From: Manduca sexta
Taxonomy: Eukaryota; Arthropoda; Insecta; Lepidoptera; Sphingidae
Direction of reading: 5' to 3'
DNA length: 64,000 nucleotides
Assembly: GCF_014839805.1 (NCBI RefSeq)
Contig: NC_051135.1
Location: 9,303,291-9,367,290, forward strand
Shown: positions 54,340-64,000 of the stretch, in pieces
How positions within the stretch are numbered: position 1 is the stretch's first letter
How the letters are laid out: each line of letters begins with the position of its first letter
Notes under the pieces: model-generated
The model's input: the letters and a program-made list of their open reading frames with translations, nothing else
What the model was told of the DNA's origin: nothing
Database searches by the model: none
Program-made: the position numbers and the translations under genes

Positions 54340-54500
54340 ACTTCTCGTATCCGTGCCATAAAAGGGTGCAACTACTTCACCTACATTTCACCAAGCTTAT
54401 ATTAATCCCATGATCTGATATGCGAGCCTATCTCATCAATGCACATAACCTCAAACCGCGTTTGAACCTCTAATCTTCGCATGGCATCTGCAAGCTCTAA
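54340..54500 (-). repeat. SINE-B, old copy
   Basis: GTGCCATAAAAGGGTGCAAC, ATCCCATGATCTGATATGCG, AGCCTATCTCATC, CCGCGTTTGAACCTCTAATC align with the inverted SINE-B. Confidence 0.6.
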
Positions 54501-54949
54501 ATCTTAGGTGCTCGAGCAAATCAACCTGATGTCAGCTAATAACAATAACTCCGTCACAGGGCGGGATGCGGGATTTATGAGGCTTGTTTGTGGGACTCAG
54601 GTGCGGGATAAGCCGCGGTCAACTGTCCACGATGTCGTGATCGACAAATCGAAATACAAACATGAAAATAAAATATATTCAGGTTTTCAAGATAGCAGGA
54701 GCAATTTAGTAAATATTGAAAAACGTTCATACAATTTGTAGCTCATTTGTTACTAATTTATTATCAAAATCACGATTCTATAGCTCTATTATGAAAGTAA
54801 TTTCAATTAAAATCGGAAGAATACAATTTATTATTAGAAGAATAAAATGAAGAAAATTACCTGAAGAGCAGATTTTTTTTTAATCTTTAGTGATGACACG
54901 AAATTTTCTTTTTGCAAGACAAGAAGATTTTACTTTTTTTATTTATTGC
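54501..54949. other. No supported gene
   Basis: A 77-residue frame at 54508-54741 has no splice context or domain. Confidence 0.35.
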
Positions 54950-55080
54950 CGTAGTAGACAAAAGAGCTGGCGGTCCGACTATTGGTAAGCAGCATTCGCC
55001 GTCCATGGACGTTGCAATGCTAAACGTACAGCCAAGTTACTGCCGTTGCTAACCGAAAGTTTACTTTACTTTACTTTGCC
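54950..55080 (-). repeat. Family J LINE tail
   Basis: Inverted copy: TTATTGCCGTAGTAGACAAA, GCGGTCCGACTATTGGTAAG, CGTCCATGGACGTTGCAATG; the T run at 54936-54941 is the inverted poly(A). Confidence 0.62.
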
Positions 55081-55439
55081 AAGAAGACTTTATCTTTCGT
55101 TTTATAGATCTCGGATTCGGCTATGACCTAGATTATTTTCTAACTAGTCCCCAGAGAACGGAAAGGACTTTAAAAAACGTTGTTCAATACTGTGCCTGAA
55201 GTATTTCCAAGTTTCTTCGTTTCGTGTGACGTTGTCGTCACACAAATCGAGAAATAAAATATTTATTTATTTACTAATTTTTCCATTGTTTATAATTTGG
55301 TTTTGTCATAAACGTCTCACAGTAGGTTATGACTGTATCGTTACATATATCGTTATATATTACTACTTTATTTTATGTCATTCATTATAGAAGTATATAT
55401 TTTGAGCCGGTTTTTTATGTACGATATAAATGAGATACT
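55081..55439. other. No gene seen
   Basis: No supported feature. Confidence 0.35.
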
Positions 55440-55672
55440 TCAACTGACAACTGATGCTCCTCGCCCCTGCAGTTGTAATATCAGACAGCACGTAAAGTCG
55501 TTGGTCCTGCACCTGATCTCACTCCAGTCATGTCTGATTGCCATATCATCGAACTACGAGTGTGAAGAAACAAAGATTGCACCTCTGTATATACAATTGT
55601 GCACTATAATATCTCCTGCGTACCTAGCTGATCTTTGTTGAGTTTGGCCGCCGAAATTTGGCTAGGATTTCA
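55440..55672 (+). repeat. SINE-C, 5'-truncated
   Basis: AGCACGTAAAGTCGTTGGTC, CTGCACCTGATCTCACTCCA, CACTATAATATCTCCTGCGT, TTTGGCCGCCGAAATTTGGC; the tRNA head is absent or unrecognisable. Confidence 0.75.
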
Positions 55673-56277
55673 TTTGATATCAGAAGAATTGTAGACGCTC
55701 CAGGCTGGATTTAAAGTAATAAGAATTAGTGTAAGACGTGGACGATAGGCATTCTGATGGTCAGCAATTTTCACATAGCAAATACACAAGCAATAAAAGT
55801 TAATACTGGCAATAATCAAGTAACATATTTCGTAGATAGATTTTATATTTACACTCAGGTCAAGTAAATATAAGTTATGCAAATAAAAAAAAATCGGTCA
55901 CAAAATCTTTATATTCGAAATTCAAAAACATTTTAAAAAAGGAATGAAATATAAATGATTCTTTAATACACCGTTGTTCAGAACGAGTCCGCCGAAAAAC
56001 CATTGGAAACGCATTAAAAAGTATTTCGTTTGGATTAAGCGGAACAAATAAAATTAACCGAAATTAACTCGCGCACGTATGTGAATGCCGTTTGCGTCAG
56101 AAAGTGGGCCAATCGGTACAATCAGCTGAAACGGTGGATTGTTTATTCATCAATAACTGCATTACGCGGGTCAGCCCTCGTCCATATTTTCCCTGATTTA
56201 AAGATCCAGAGAGTAATTATCCGGAATGAAATATCCATATTAAACTAGAGCATTTATGTCCTATCTGTTCTTAAATT
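55673..56277. other. No gene; GC-richer single-copy patch
   Basis: 56050-56230 is not repeated here and less AT-rich than its surroundings; a candidate conserved non-coding element, unproven. Confidence 0.35.
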
Positions 56278-56491
56278 ATGTGTGTATTCTTTGTGAATTA
56301 TCGCTTGCTTTAACCGTGATGGAAAATATCGTGAGGGCATACCTGAGAAGTTCTCTATAGGAATTTTGAGGGTTTGTGAAGTCTATCAACCCGCACTAGG
56401 CCAGCGGTGGACTAAGGCCTAATCCCTTACAGTAGTACAGGAGGTCCGTGCCAAGCAGTGGAACATTATGTAATACAGGGCTGATATTTTA
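56278..56491 (+). repeat. SINE-A, 5'-truncated
   Basis: TATGTGTGTATTCTTTGTGA, TATCGCTTGCTTTAACCGTG, GAAGTCTATCAACCCGCACT, CCGTGCCAAGCAGTGGAACA, TAATACAGGGCTGATATT. No tRNA head. Confidence 0.82.
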
Positions 56492-56557
56492 TATCTCTGT
56501 CCCAAATTTCATCGTTAGTTTGTGCTTTTAGCGTTTACCTCTAACGTCCAAACACTC

Positions 56558-56797
56558 ATCACACCTCTATTCCCGTGGGAGTAGGCAGAGGTCCGGCAAG
56601 GTTACCCATTTTCGCCAAGTGTTTTCCGTCCCATGATGTGATAGAACGTGTCTATCGCCATAAAACTAGGTACAAATTTCAAACTCCTATACTGAGCAGA
56701 AAAACTTTATATCGCTACCCGATTTAAGATTCGAACCAGGGACCGCAGAGCGGTGTCGTACCGCGCATGTACAACTACGTTACCTTGTAGTCACCAG
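56558..56797 (-). repeat. SINE-B, old near full-length copy
   Basis: TCATCACACCTCTATTCCCG, TTCGCCAAGTGTTTTCCGTC, CCATGATGTGATAGAACGTG, AAGATTCGAACCAGGGACCG, AACTACGTTACCTTGTAG. Confidence 0.8.
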
Positions 56798-57118
56798 GGG
56801 CATATCCAAACTGGTTTACAAAGTTTAGCACCTGTATCAGTAAGACTAAAGTCAATTGGGTTTTCAATAACAACTTATTATACGTAAACCCGATCGCGCT
56901 ACCTACCAAATCGATATACAGTTTTAACATATCTCGAAAATTGTGATACCGAATAATTTATTTGTGGTGCTTTACTATTGAAGTTGTAAATGTCTATGAT
57001 TAAGGTTAAAAATACTTTTTGTAGTTTATAATTTTGTCTCCCGTATTGCTGTGGAGGGAAGTGGTAAAATGTATTACCAACTTCTTCCTATATTTCTATT
57101 TGATTAATTTCATTGCAG
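56798..57118. other. No gene seen
   Basis: AT-rich; ends in a polypyrimidine-AG signal discussed with the next entry. Confidence 0.35.
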
Positions 57119-57218
57119 GCTAAGACTAATTAGTGTTCCCAGAGGTTCGCCAAGCTTCACCGCTAGGTGTCATTATGCGTGCCACTGCCGATCCTGGCTT
57201 ACAGGAATTGGCGAGTAG
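57119..57218 (+). other. Exon-like signal, unproven
   Basis: TTGATTAATTTCATTGCAG precedes a 100-base, clearly GC-richer stretch open in one frame (LRLISVPRGSPSFTARCHYA, then CHCRSWLTGIGE) up to a TAG at 57216-57218, which is also the edge of a possible donor, TAG|GTGTGAG. It could be an exon, a terminal exon or an old repeat piece; no partner was found. Confidence 0.22.
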
Positions 57219-57710
57219 GTGTGAGGGCCCGATAGTCTCAAATGAGAACAAAACTGCTTTCCTCAATTTCTACAAATAAATATTATAATGAATTGTATGG
57301 TTAATAATTATTCTGGTTTATTAAATCCTACAAATTTAAAAAATGTAAAAGTTTGTTGTTAATTAAACAATACTACTTATTAGTGACTTGCCAGACTAGC
57401 GAATTGTGATTTCATAGAGAGGCAAAGACTTAGTGAGTTGCCGCGAATTCGCAGCGACCTCACGAATTTTTATTAAGTACTATGACATGCCCAAACATAA
57501 TTATTTTTGGTGCACTACAAGGCGTCTAATACGGAAGGTAAATTCTGAGTTAAAGGTCACTTAGAGTTTCGTGGGTCAGTTGCTATAGTTCTATCACTGT
57601 ATTGGAGCATGAATGCGCTAATGAATGAAGAGTAAGCTCTTATAAATTATAAAATCTTGCTCCATCTGTCCTCATTCCAACGGAATGTAGTCTCGTAACA
57701 GTCATGCAAG
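57219..57710. other. No gene seen
   Basis: No supported feature. Confidence 0.35.
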
Positions 57711-58025
57711 CGGCGATAGCCTAGTTGGGTGTGGAACGGTCTGCCAAGACGAATGTCCGCAGGTTCAAATCCCAAGGGCACACACCTCTGTCTTTTCTAA
57801 AAAATCATGTGTGTATTCTTTGTGAATTTATCGTTCTCTTTAACGGTGAAGGAAAACATCGTGAGGAAACCTGCACATCCGAGAAGTTCTCTATAGGAAT
57901 TTTGAAGGTGTGTGAAGTCTACCAATCCGCACTAGGCCAACGTGGTGGACTAAGGCCTAATCCCTCTCAGTAGTAGAGGAGGCCCGTGCTCAGCAGTGGG
58001 CAAGTATATAATACAGGGCTGATAT
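57711..58025 (+). repeat. SINE-A, best-preserved copy
   Basis: AGCGGCGATAGCCTAGTTGG (A box, fits TRGCNNAGYNGG) and CGCAGGTTCAAATCCCAAGG (B box, GGTTCRANNCC), about 50 bases apart as in a tRNA. Then GAAGGAAAACATCGTGAGGA, CCAATCCGCACTAGGCCAAC, CTCTCAGTAGTAGAGGAGGC, CAGCAGTGGGCAAGTATATA. The frame 57725-57973 is only its translation. Confidence 0.92.
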
Positions 58026-58594
58026 AATTATTTTTTATTATAACAGTCATGCATTAAATTTTTCGTTATGTTACGGAAACGATTTGACTTACTTTTTCGA
58101 CTGACTGTCTCGCATCAAGCCTAATTCCAGACTAATAGTGATAAAAAAAAAGGTGCGTGACCTACATACCGAAAGTATGCCCTCCTGATCCAAACTACAG
58201 CTACTTCTATAACAAGATGGCAGTAAGGAGCCAAGAAAGTAGCTTGTAAAGACAGTATTTTAAGATCAAAGGAACATCATCCATTGTTTTGAACGTATTC
58301 TTAAGATGTTATGTAAATACAAACAAAACAAAAAGTATTGCCGCCTGATTTCCTCCGATATTGCAAACGGCAGAACAAAAATGAACCGCCAAGTTCTTAT
58401 GAACTTTTGTTTTTCACTTGTAAAAGGTACAGTCTAGCACAGAATATGTGGTAATTAAATTTAATTATATTCAATGAAAACAAAGATATTAAAGGTCTCA
58501 GATCATATGTCATATTGTGCCTTATGGTATAGTATTTTACACCCAGATTATGAAAAAGAGTACTTGTAAAGTAAGTTTTCTGCTTCTTCCTCTT
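58026..58594. other. No gene seen
   Basis: No supported feature. Confidence 0.35.
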
Positions 58595-58745
58595 TTTATT
58601 GCTGTAGTGGACACACGAGCAAGCGGTCCGATTGTTGGTAAGCAGCATCCGCTCCCCATGAACCGTGCAATACCAAAGGCACAGCTGAGCCGTTGCCTAC
58701 TGCATCTGTTTATTATCCTACTGCAAGAATGTGTAGTGTAGGCGA
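58595..58745 (-). repeat. Family J LINE tail
   Basis: TATTGCTGTAGTGGACACAC, GAGCAAGCGGTCCGATTGTT, GGTAAGCAGCATCCGCTCCC; inverted relative to 48600. Confidence 0.6.
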
Positions 58746-59671
58746 AATAACAATGACCAACAAGAGACTTTACATTTGATTTATCAATTTTATTCCGACG
58801 TCAAAAAACTTCAAACAATGTCTTTCAACGGAACCGTGGTTTCTAAAACCTATATTGTATGGCTAAAATGCATTTAATCAACCAAAGTAAACCTTTACAT
58901 ATTTCTAAAGTTAACGACCTTCCAACCATGTAATACTAAAAAATCGATCCATTTTTGTCACTGGCAGTACATTTTCATATCGAAATATCAACTTTAAAAA
59001 GCCGTTCAAACAATACCCAAGGGAGCTATTGTTACAGCGTTATTATGACGGCTGTCGGCCGTAGTGTTCGAGATTTTATCATAAGCGTGCGTCGATTCTC
59101 ACTCTTCTGTAAAGGTGATCAGCAAACAAATCGATTGTACTTTGTACATGCAACGTCATGTACGTGGGTGGTAATGGACGTATGAATGTCATATCTTCGA
59201 CGCCATTAAGAGTTATAACATTCCTTTAATAAATCGTAGGCTTTACTACGCACTGGAAACACCTATAGCTTTTTAATAATGAAAAGAAATTAAAAATCGG
59301 TTTAGTAGCTTTAAGTTAATCCATTTAAAAGGTAGAATAATATCTCAGGCTTTTTCTTTGTAATATAGTTGATTGAATTGGTAGGTAACCGAACATTTCC
59401 TTCCATCAGCCATTATTCATCTACCGAAGTATATAACCATTCCCACGCTGCATCACCATTGAGGGTTTGCTGCTATACTTATCCATCCCCTTTCTATAAA
59501 TACTTCGGTATCATTAGTCCAACGGGGACCTTTGGCCTATCGAAGATTAAGAAAATTCATTACACGATCCGCGAGGAACTTATTATAACTCGAGGACGCC
59601 CGACACTAAGTTAAATATTCTATCTAATGAAGATCGAATGCCAATATATCCTGGACTATCATAATGGTATC
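58746..59671. other. No supported gene
   Basis: Frames at 58955 and 59369 (76 and 81 residues) show no domain, signal peptide or splice site. Confidence 0.38.
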
Positions 59672-59701
59672 AGCGGTAAGGTGGTCATCCACCTTACCGC
59701 T
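59672..59701. repeat. Perfect 13-bp hairpin
   Basis: AGCGGTAAGGTGG (59672-59684), loop TCAT, CCACCTTACCGCT (59689-59701). It stands alone in AT-rich DNA and belongs to no repeat seen here. Confidence 0.9.
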
Positions 59702-59979
59702 AGCTCGACATTCCTCTACGTCAAATAGTCAGACTTTATAATGCTACCACTCCAAGTAACCAGTTTGAGTTTTCCTCTTACTTTATTTTAATAGAACATG
59801 CATAAAATTATCCCCCACAGAGGTTAACCTCAAATAGGCTTCCAACTAGACAAATTGAGCTGAGTCCTTTTTGCATCATGCTTTAGTGTGTTGACCCTGC
59901 ATTGGAGTTGGATATGGATAGGTGAACGAATAGGTATAACATAAAATGCAAACAAACTTATTGGTGGTTAAGTTTCTCA
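59702..59979. other. No gene seen
   Basis: No supported feature. Confidence 0.3.
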
Positions 59980-60250
59980 TATGTGAGAGGCCGCCTGGGT
60001 AGGTACCACCGCAATGTCTATTTCTGCTGCCAAGCAGCAGTGTGTAGTCATTGTTATGTTCCAGTTTGAAAGACATTGTAGCCAGTCTACCTACTGGATA
60101 GAATAAAACTTAGCATATCATGTCTCAAGATGGCGAGCGCATTGAAATACCAAACAATACTTTGTAATTCAAAGTATTGGATGGTGTTTCTATTGTTTAT
60201 GGGCGATCGTAGGCGAAAAGCCAGCTCGTCTGGTCATTTAAAGCAATAAA
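59980..60250 (+). repeat. Family E LINE 3' tail
   Basis: CTGGGTAGGTACCACCGCAA, CTGCCAAGCAGCAGTGTGTA, ATCATGTCTCAAGATGGCGA, CCAAACAATACTTTGTAATT, ATTTAAAGCAATAAAAATAA. Part of the CTTACCATCAGG block is deleted. Confidence 0.86.
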
Positions 60251-60564
60251 AATAAAACTGCAGTTGTGTTCATTAATTCTGCCTTTCACGACTCATTAAA
60301 TATGAATTACGCAAAATATATTTAAACATAGTTTTGTCTTTTTAACTCTTAATGGATGATTTGTTCAATTCACATTAGTAATTAGTGGGTAGACTTTTCC
60401 ACGACATTGTGATTTTAATGAAGTTTATTTAGTCTAATAACTGTGGGTGTGCCTTTAAATAAATAAATGATTGTGAAACACGAGTTTTTAAATAGTTAGT
60501 CGTTGTTTAAGCCAGTCGTGGGGGTAGTTAGAGGTCAAGGGGTGCTTATTCAAGAAAAAATCTT
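60251..60564. other. No gene seen
   Basis: No supported feature. Confidence 0.3.
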
Positions 60565-60579
60565 GCGCTTACAAGACCC

Positions 60580-60857
60580 TTTTTTTTTTTAGCGGAGAAA
60601 GTGTCTTATGACTACCGATCAGCCTTCGTGGTGGGCGATTGAGCGGTTATGTTGGGGTCACTGTGCCTTACGACCCGGCGTTGCGCCGCCCGGATTTGAT
60701 GTCGACCTTCAGGCGACCGCCGGACCGAGTCCCTAACCTATATACAACGCACGGCATACCAACTAAAACTCCGCGGTGGCCCTCTTCGGCGCATTAGGGA
60801 CGACTGCGAGCTTCCTCTGACGGAAATGTCTAAGTCTACATCCACAGCCGCCCCTGC
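60580..60857 (-). mobile_element. R1-clade LINE 3' UTR, recent truncated copy
   Basis: About 95% identical by eye to 13563-13836 (GTGTCTTATGACTACCG, TTGATGTCGACCTTCAGGCG, CCTCTTCGGCGCATTAGGGA, GCGAGCTTCCTCTGACGGAA). The T run at 60580-60590 is the inverted poly(A). GCGCTTACA flanks it at 60565-60573 and 60858-60866, continuing imperfectly (AGACC versus GGAACC). Confidence 0.9.
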
Positions 60858-60866
60858 GCGCTTACA

Positions 60867-61822
60867 GGAACCTCGCATGTCTTGTATGACCTTTCGTTGA
60901 ATTCGGCGATCTTTTTTTGCATCCCCCAGTCCCCAGTTAACAACCCCTCCTCAGCCTCATACAGAAAATCCGTAGCTACGCCAATGAAGCCAATGTAAGT
61001 ATTATGTCAAAGTTTCAAGACATAAGTACGATATCCAATGGAGGGATTTATAACAAATCTTTTATGTGCTGTTAAAACCTTTATAGAAAGATAAATGAAT
61101 TATTTCTTTTTTCTTAATAAATTCCAGCGAAATCTTACCCTAGATACAAAGCACCACCACTGAGATTTTAGCTTCACATTACCGAAGGAATTCTCAAAGC
61201 ATTCAAACAAAATCAATTTCAATCTGATAATATTAGGCGCTTAGTTGTAGGTATTATGGCCCATTATTTTTAATGTGTAGTTTATTTTTTTACTTCTTTA
61301 TGTCCTTTGTATCCGTGACTAATAATATATCTTTCTTCCTCCTTTTTTCTATTCGGATTCATGTTAGTATATCCACAACCTACCTAGCTTGGCATCATTT
61401 CGGTCAGAGGAACGATCGGTGCCTATTCACCCGATCATTTCGCACGACCTGAGCTGGACGGCTGAGCAGGCAATTGCGAGGAGATGCAACTCTGATCGTA
61501 ATGTTGTTTCTGTTTGGTCGTAGTATATAAGTACAATATATTAGGCAGCTAATATGCATAGAACTTATGGGATTGTTATGTTTAGAAGTATAGTATAGTC
61601 GATAATTACTTTCGTATTTGGTCGTATTATATTTAACGAATGGGCAGTAAAACATGTAAAATAATTTATTATTAAAGTATTTTATTATTTTCATATTGTA
61701 AACTACTCAACTACTCAAGTTCAAGTGTACCAATATGACAAAGACACACTCAGGATGATGACTGCTGATGACTGTTCAACTCATGTCTGTCTTAAATTAT
61801 TTTTTTAATAAATACTTGATTA
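60867..61822. other. No supported gene
   Basis: A 96-residue minus-strand frame at 61404-61694 shows no domain or splice context. Confidence 0.38.
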
Positions 61823-62012
61823 CGGCGAAGGAAAATATCATAATTTATGTGGAAACCTGCATACCTGAAAAGTTCTCTATAGGAATTTCGAGGGTGTGTG
61901 AAGTCTACCAATCCGCACTAGGCCAGCGTGATGGACTAACGCCTAATCCCTCTCAGTAGTAGAGGAGGCCCATGCCCAACAGTGGGACAGTATATAATAC
62001 AGGACTGATATT
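61823..62012 (+). repeat. SINE-A, 5'-truncated
   Basis: ACGGCGAAGGAAAATATCAT, TCTATAGGAATTTCGAGGGT, ACCAATCCGCACTAGGCCAG, GCCCATGCCCAACAGTGGGA, CAGTATATAATACAGGACTG. Confidence 0.85.
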
Positions 62013-62104
62013 ATACATGATTACGAAATCAATCGGTGTTATATTAATACAAAAACAATTATATTAATGCATCAAAAACTAACCAAGTTCCTAGCTCAAT
62101 GTTA

Positions 62105-62240
62105 AGCGCTGTGAATACCCATAAACAGTAGGAACACACTCAAAACTTTAGATTACAAAGTGGTCTACTGCGCTGTATGTTTGACATCCGAGGTGAAATT
62201 TTAAAGGTGATAATCCCCAATTATCACTCTAAAGTTTTAG
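62105..62240 (-). repeat. Family E fragment
   Basis: TACCCATAAACAGTAGGAAC, ACTTTAGATTACAAAGTGGT, CTACTGCGCTGTATG match the inverted family E with a deletion. A second scrap (TGGCTTGGCGGCAATGGTAG) lies at 62797-62816. Confidence 0.55.
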
Positions 62241-62346
62241 GGTTCACTTAGAAGTGGAGAACACGTCGTAAAATGATAGCTTTAAATATTTAGTTTTCAT
62301 ACAAAGCTAACACTTCACATAATAGGATTTGTTTTAATATTATATA

Positions 62347-62744
62347 CAGGGTCATTTTGACAGCGTTACTAAATGAAACCACATACTCGTCTTCACCTTT
62401 GCTGACATTGTGCCAAAAATCATCCATTAATAACGAATATTTTCAACAAAATCCTGATTTTAGTTTTCTGATTTGTTAATCATTTTGTCGTTTAATGCGA
62501 GTGTGGTGTGTGCGTGAGTGTATTTCTGACTGAAAGTATGACTTTACCGCTGCGACGAATTTCCTAAGAATAGTAGTAGGAGTAGCATTAGGTAAAATTA
62601 AAATTACTTTTTATTAATATTTATTTTGTTCAAAACTTACATTTTTTATTTTACATCTACAACTCAAGTAACTTATTGAAAGTGTTATTTCCAAGTTGAT
62701 AAGTATGTGGTTTCATTGAGTAATGCAATGTCAAAATGACCCTG
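62347..62744. mobile_element. MITE family 1, copy 2 (complete)
   Basis: 398 bases with inverted ends of about 45 bp: CAGGGTCATTTTGACAGCGT...AAATGAAACCACATACT and the inverted right CAGGGTCATTTTGACATTGC...CAATGAAACCACATACT. TA flanks it on both sides (62345-62346, 62745-62746). No coding capacity; most likely mobilised by a Tc1/mariner-type transposase, which is inference from the TA. Confidence 0.88.
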
Positions 62745-63011
62745 TATATTGTATCATAATTCTAGTGCAAAAAAGCAAGAAACTGCGTGAAATAATGCTC
62801 TCTGTGGCTTGGCGGCAATGGTAGACAGAGAAGTGATACGTACTCTCCGCGTTGAGTGGTAATGAATATGACATGAGTCTTGGGTATGACAGACTTAGTC
62901 GATAATATTAAACTTGACTGTTTCGTTCAATAGGTCATGCCATAACTTTCGAGGAACCAATTCAAATAACAGAAGCTTAATCTAAGTTTAACTACATATT
63001 ACACAATTAAA
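62745..63011. other. No gene seen
   Basis: Apart from the family E scrap at 62797, no feature. Confidence 0.3.
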
Positions 63012-63173
63012 CGCGCGTGTAAAGGAGTTTCCCGGGATAGAAAGTAGTAACCTTCCTAGGGTCTTAAACATCTTCATATCATATATCATAAAAATCCGAT
63101 CAGTAGATTTTGAGAAAGTCCTGAGTCCATAACATACAGACAGAAAATGGGTCTGTTTCATAATATTTACAGA
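63012..63173 (-). mobile_element. Helitron-like insert, 3' end lost
   Basis: Minus strand starts A|TCTGTAAATATTATGAAAC and matches the family through CTATCCCGGGAAACTCC, but the terminal hairpin and CTAG are missing. Confidence 0.6.
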
Positions 63174-63282
63174 TTTGCATTGGGAATGATTAGAAGAAAG
63201 ACCCACAAGTACCATGGTGAAAGCTCATGTACGGCAGCAGTATAAATTTAGAAGATGGGCTAATACTATAATTACTGATGAA

Positions 63283-63525
63283 TGACCTTGATGACGTGGT
63301 AATATTGCGGTACGATCACGCTCTGAGGGTTCGAGCCCCGATTCTGGTAAAGTGATATTGGGTTTTTGTCCCTTAGGATACTTATACCAACCTGGAGTCT
63401 GGAATTTGTCCGATATGCTAGTCACCTACAACACTATAGGACGGAACACGCATAGCAACAAATAGCTCGCCTAATTGTATCTCTGCCTACCCCTTTGTAG
63501 ATAAAGGCGTGATGTTTGTTTGTTT
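63283..63525 (+). repeat. SINE-B, old full-length copy
   Basis: GATGACGTGGTAATATTGCG (decayed A box), GAGGGTTCGAGCCCCGATTC (B box), AGTGATATTGGGTTTTTG, GAGTCTGGAATTTGTCCGAT, ATCTCTGCCTACCCCTTTGT, AAAGGCGTGATGTTTGTTTG. Confidence 0.8.
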
Positions 63526-64000
63526 CTTTGATATTATAATCTGACCTTTAATATATTAGCCTTATCACAATCTAAGGCACACCCCAATGAAGACATAAAT
63601 TCCACATATCTCGATTATCAACAAAGGTTCAAAAAGAGCAACGACATTTCATTAGACCTTCAAAATTCTATTTAGTTAAATATATTTCTATTAAATGAAG
63701 TTTTCAAGGCATGGCACGATTGTCATTGTCTCAAAACCAATATCTTTGCGATCTTATAGAATTCACACTTCAAGCAGACACTTTGTTCTCTGAAGGATAG
63801 ATAGAAGACGTGCGTGAATTACTAAGAGATTTCGTACTAGTGCTTTAAAACGCTACGTTTTATCGGTGAAAGTGTGATTTACTGCACGAAAGTTTTTAGA
63901 AATTGTTTTAAATATGAGTGGACGGTTAGTTTGGTTGATGGAAATGGAAAGTTTGGGGTAAGTTTTAGTTGGACATAAAATTTAAAGAAAACTGTATCTT
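63526..64000. other. No gene seen
   Basis: AT-rich sequence to the window edge; no supported feature. Confidence 0.35.

Noticed and set aside
57725..57973. 82-residue frame similar to one at 18403-18645
   Set aside because: Both are translations of SINE-A; the likeness reflects the repeat, not a protein family.

Overview
The window looks like gene-poor chromosomal DNA from a moth or butterfly (Lepidoptera). The evidence is an AT-rich, intron-like background; a maT (DD37D) mariner; polyadenylated, 5'-truncated R1-clade LINE copies; tRNA-headed SINEs; LINE tails carrying the CTTACCATCAGG motif; and short Helitron-like inserts bounded by TC and CTAG. There is no operon structure, no rRNA and no functional tRNA gene. 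The species cannot be read from the sequence.

Layout. Positions 106-1404 hold a complete maT transposon with an open 346-residue transposase, terminal inverted repeats and a TA duplication. From 1.4 to 21 kb there are only repeats: SINE families A and B, the LINE-tail families called D and E here, a GC-rich foldback MITE (12353-12631), and an R1-clade LINE fragment (13547-14769) between perfect 13-bp target duplications. The one host gene I can support lies on the minus strand at 21027-23102. It has a TATA box, an initiator 30 bases downstream, a signal-peptide exon, a phase-1 intron of 1192 bases holding a SINE-C, and a terminal exon. It predicts a secreted, strongly basic, cysteine-free protein of 184 residues that matches no family I know. 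From 24 to 38 kb there are a Helitron-like insert, a MITE, a decayed Gypsy gag with a possible LTR, SINE copies, a Penelope-like tail with a degraded hammerhead-like motif, and the end of a CR1/Jockey-type LINE. From 38 to 64 kb there are an old 145-bp tandem duplication, several recently inserted SINE-B copies with target duplications, a MITE family with 4-bp target duplications, more Helitron-like inserts, and further copies of every SINE family.

Family labels A to J are mine and mean only that copies in this window resemble one another. Boundaries without a visible target duplication are good to about 10-20 bases. Stretches marked as holding nothing were read on both strands without finding a convincing exon, RNA gene or repeat, but short exons of long-intron genes could be missed; three weak exon-like signals are reported as such.
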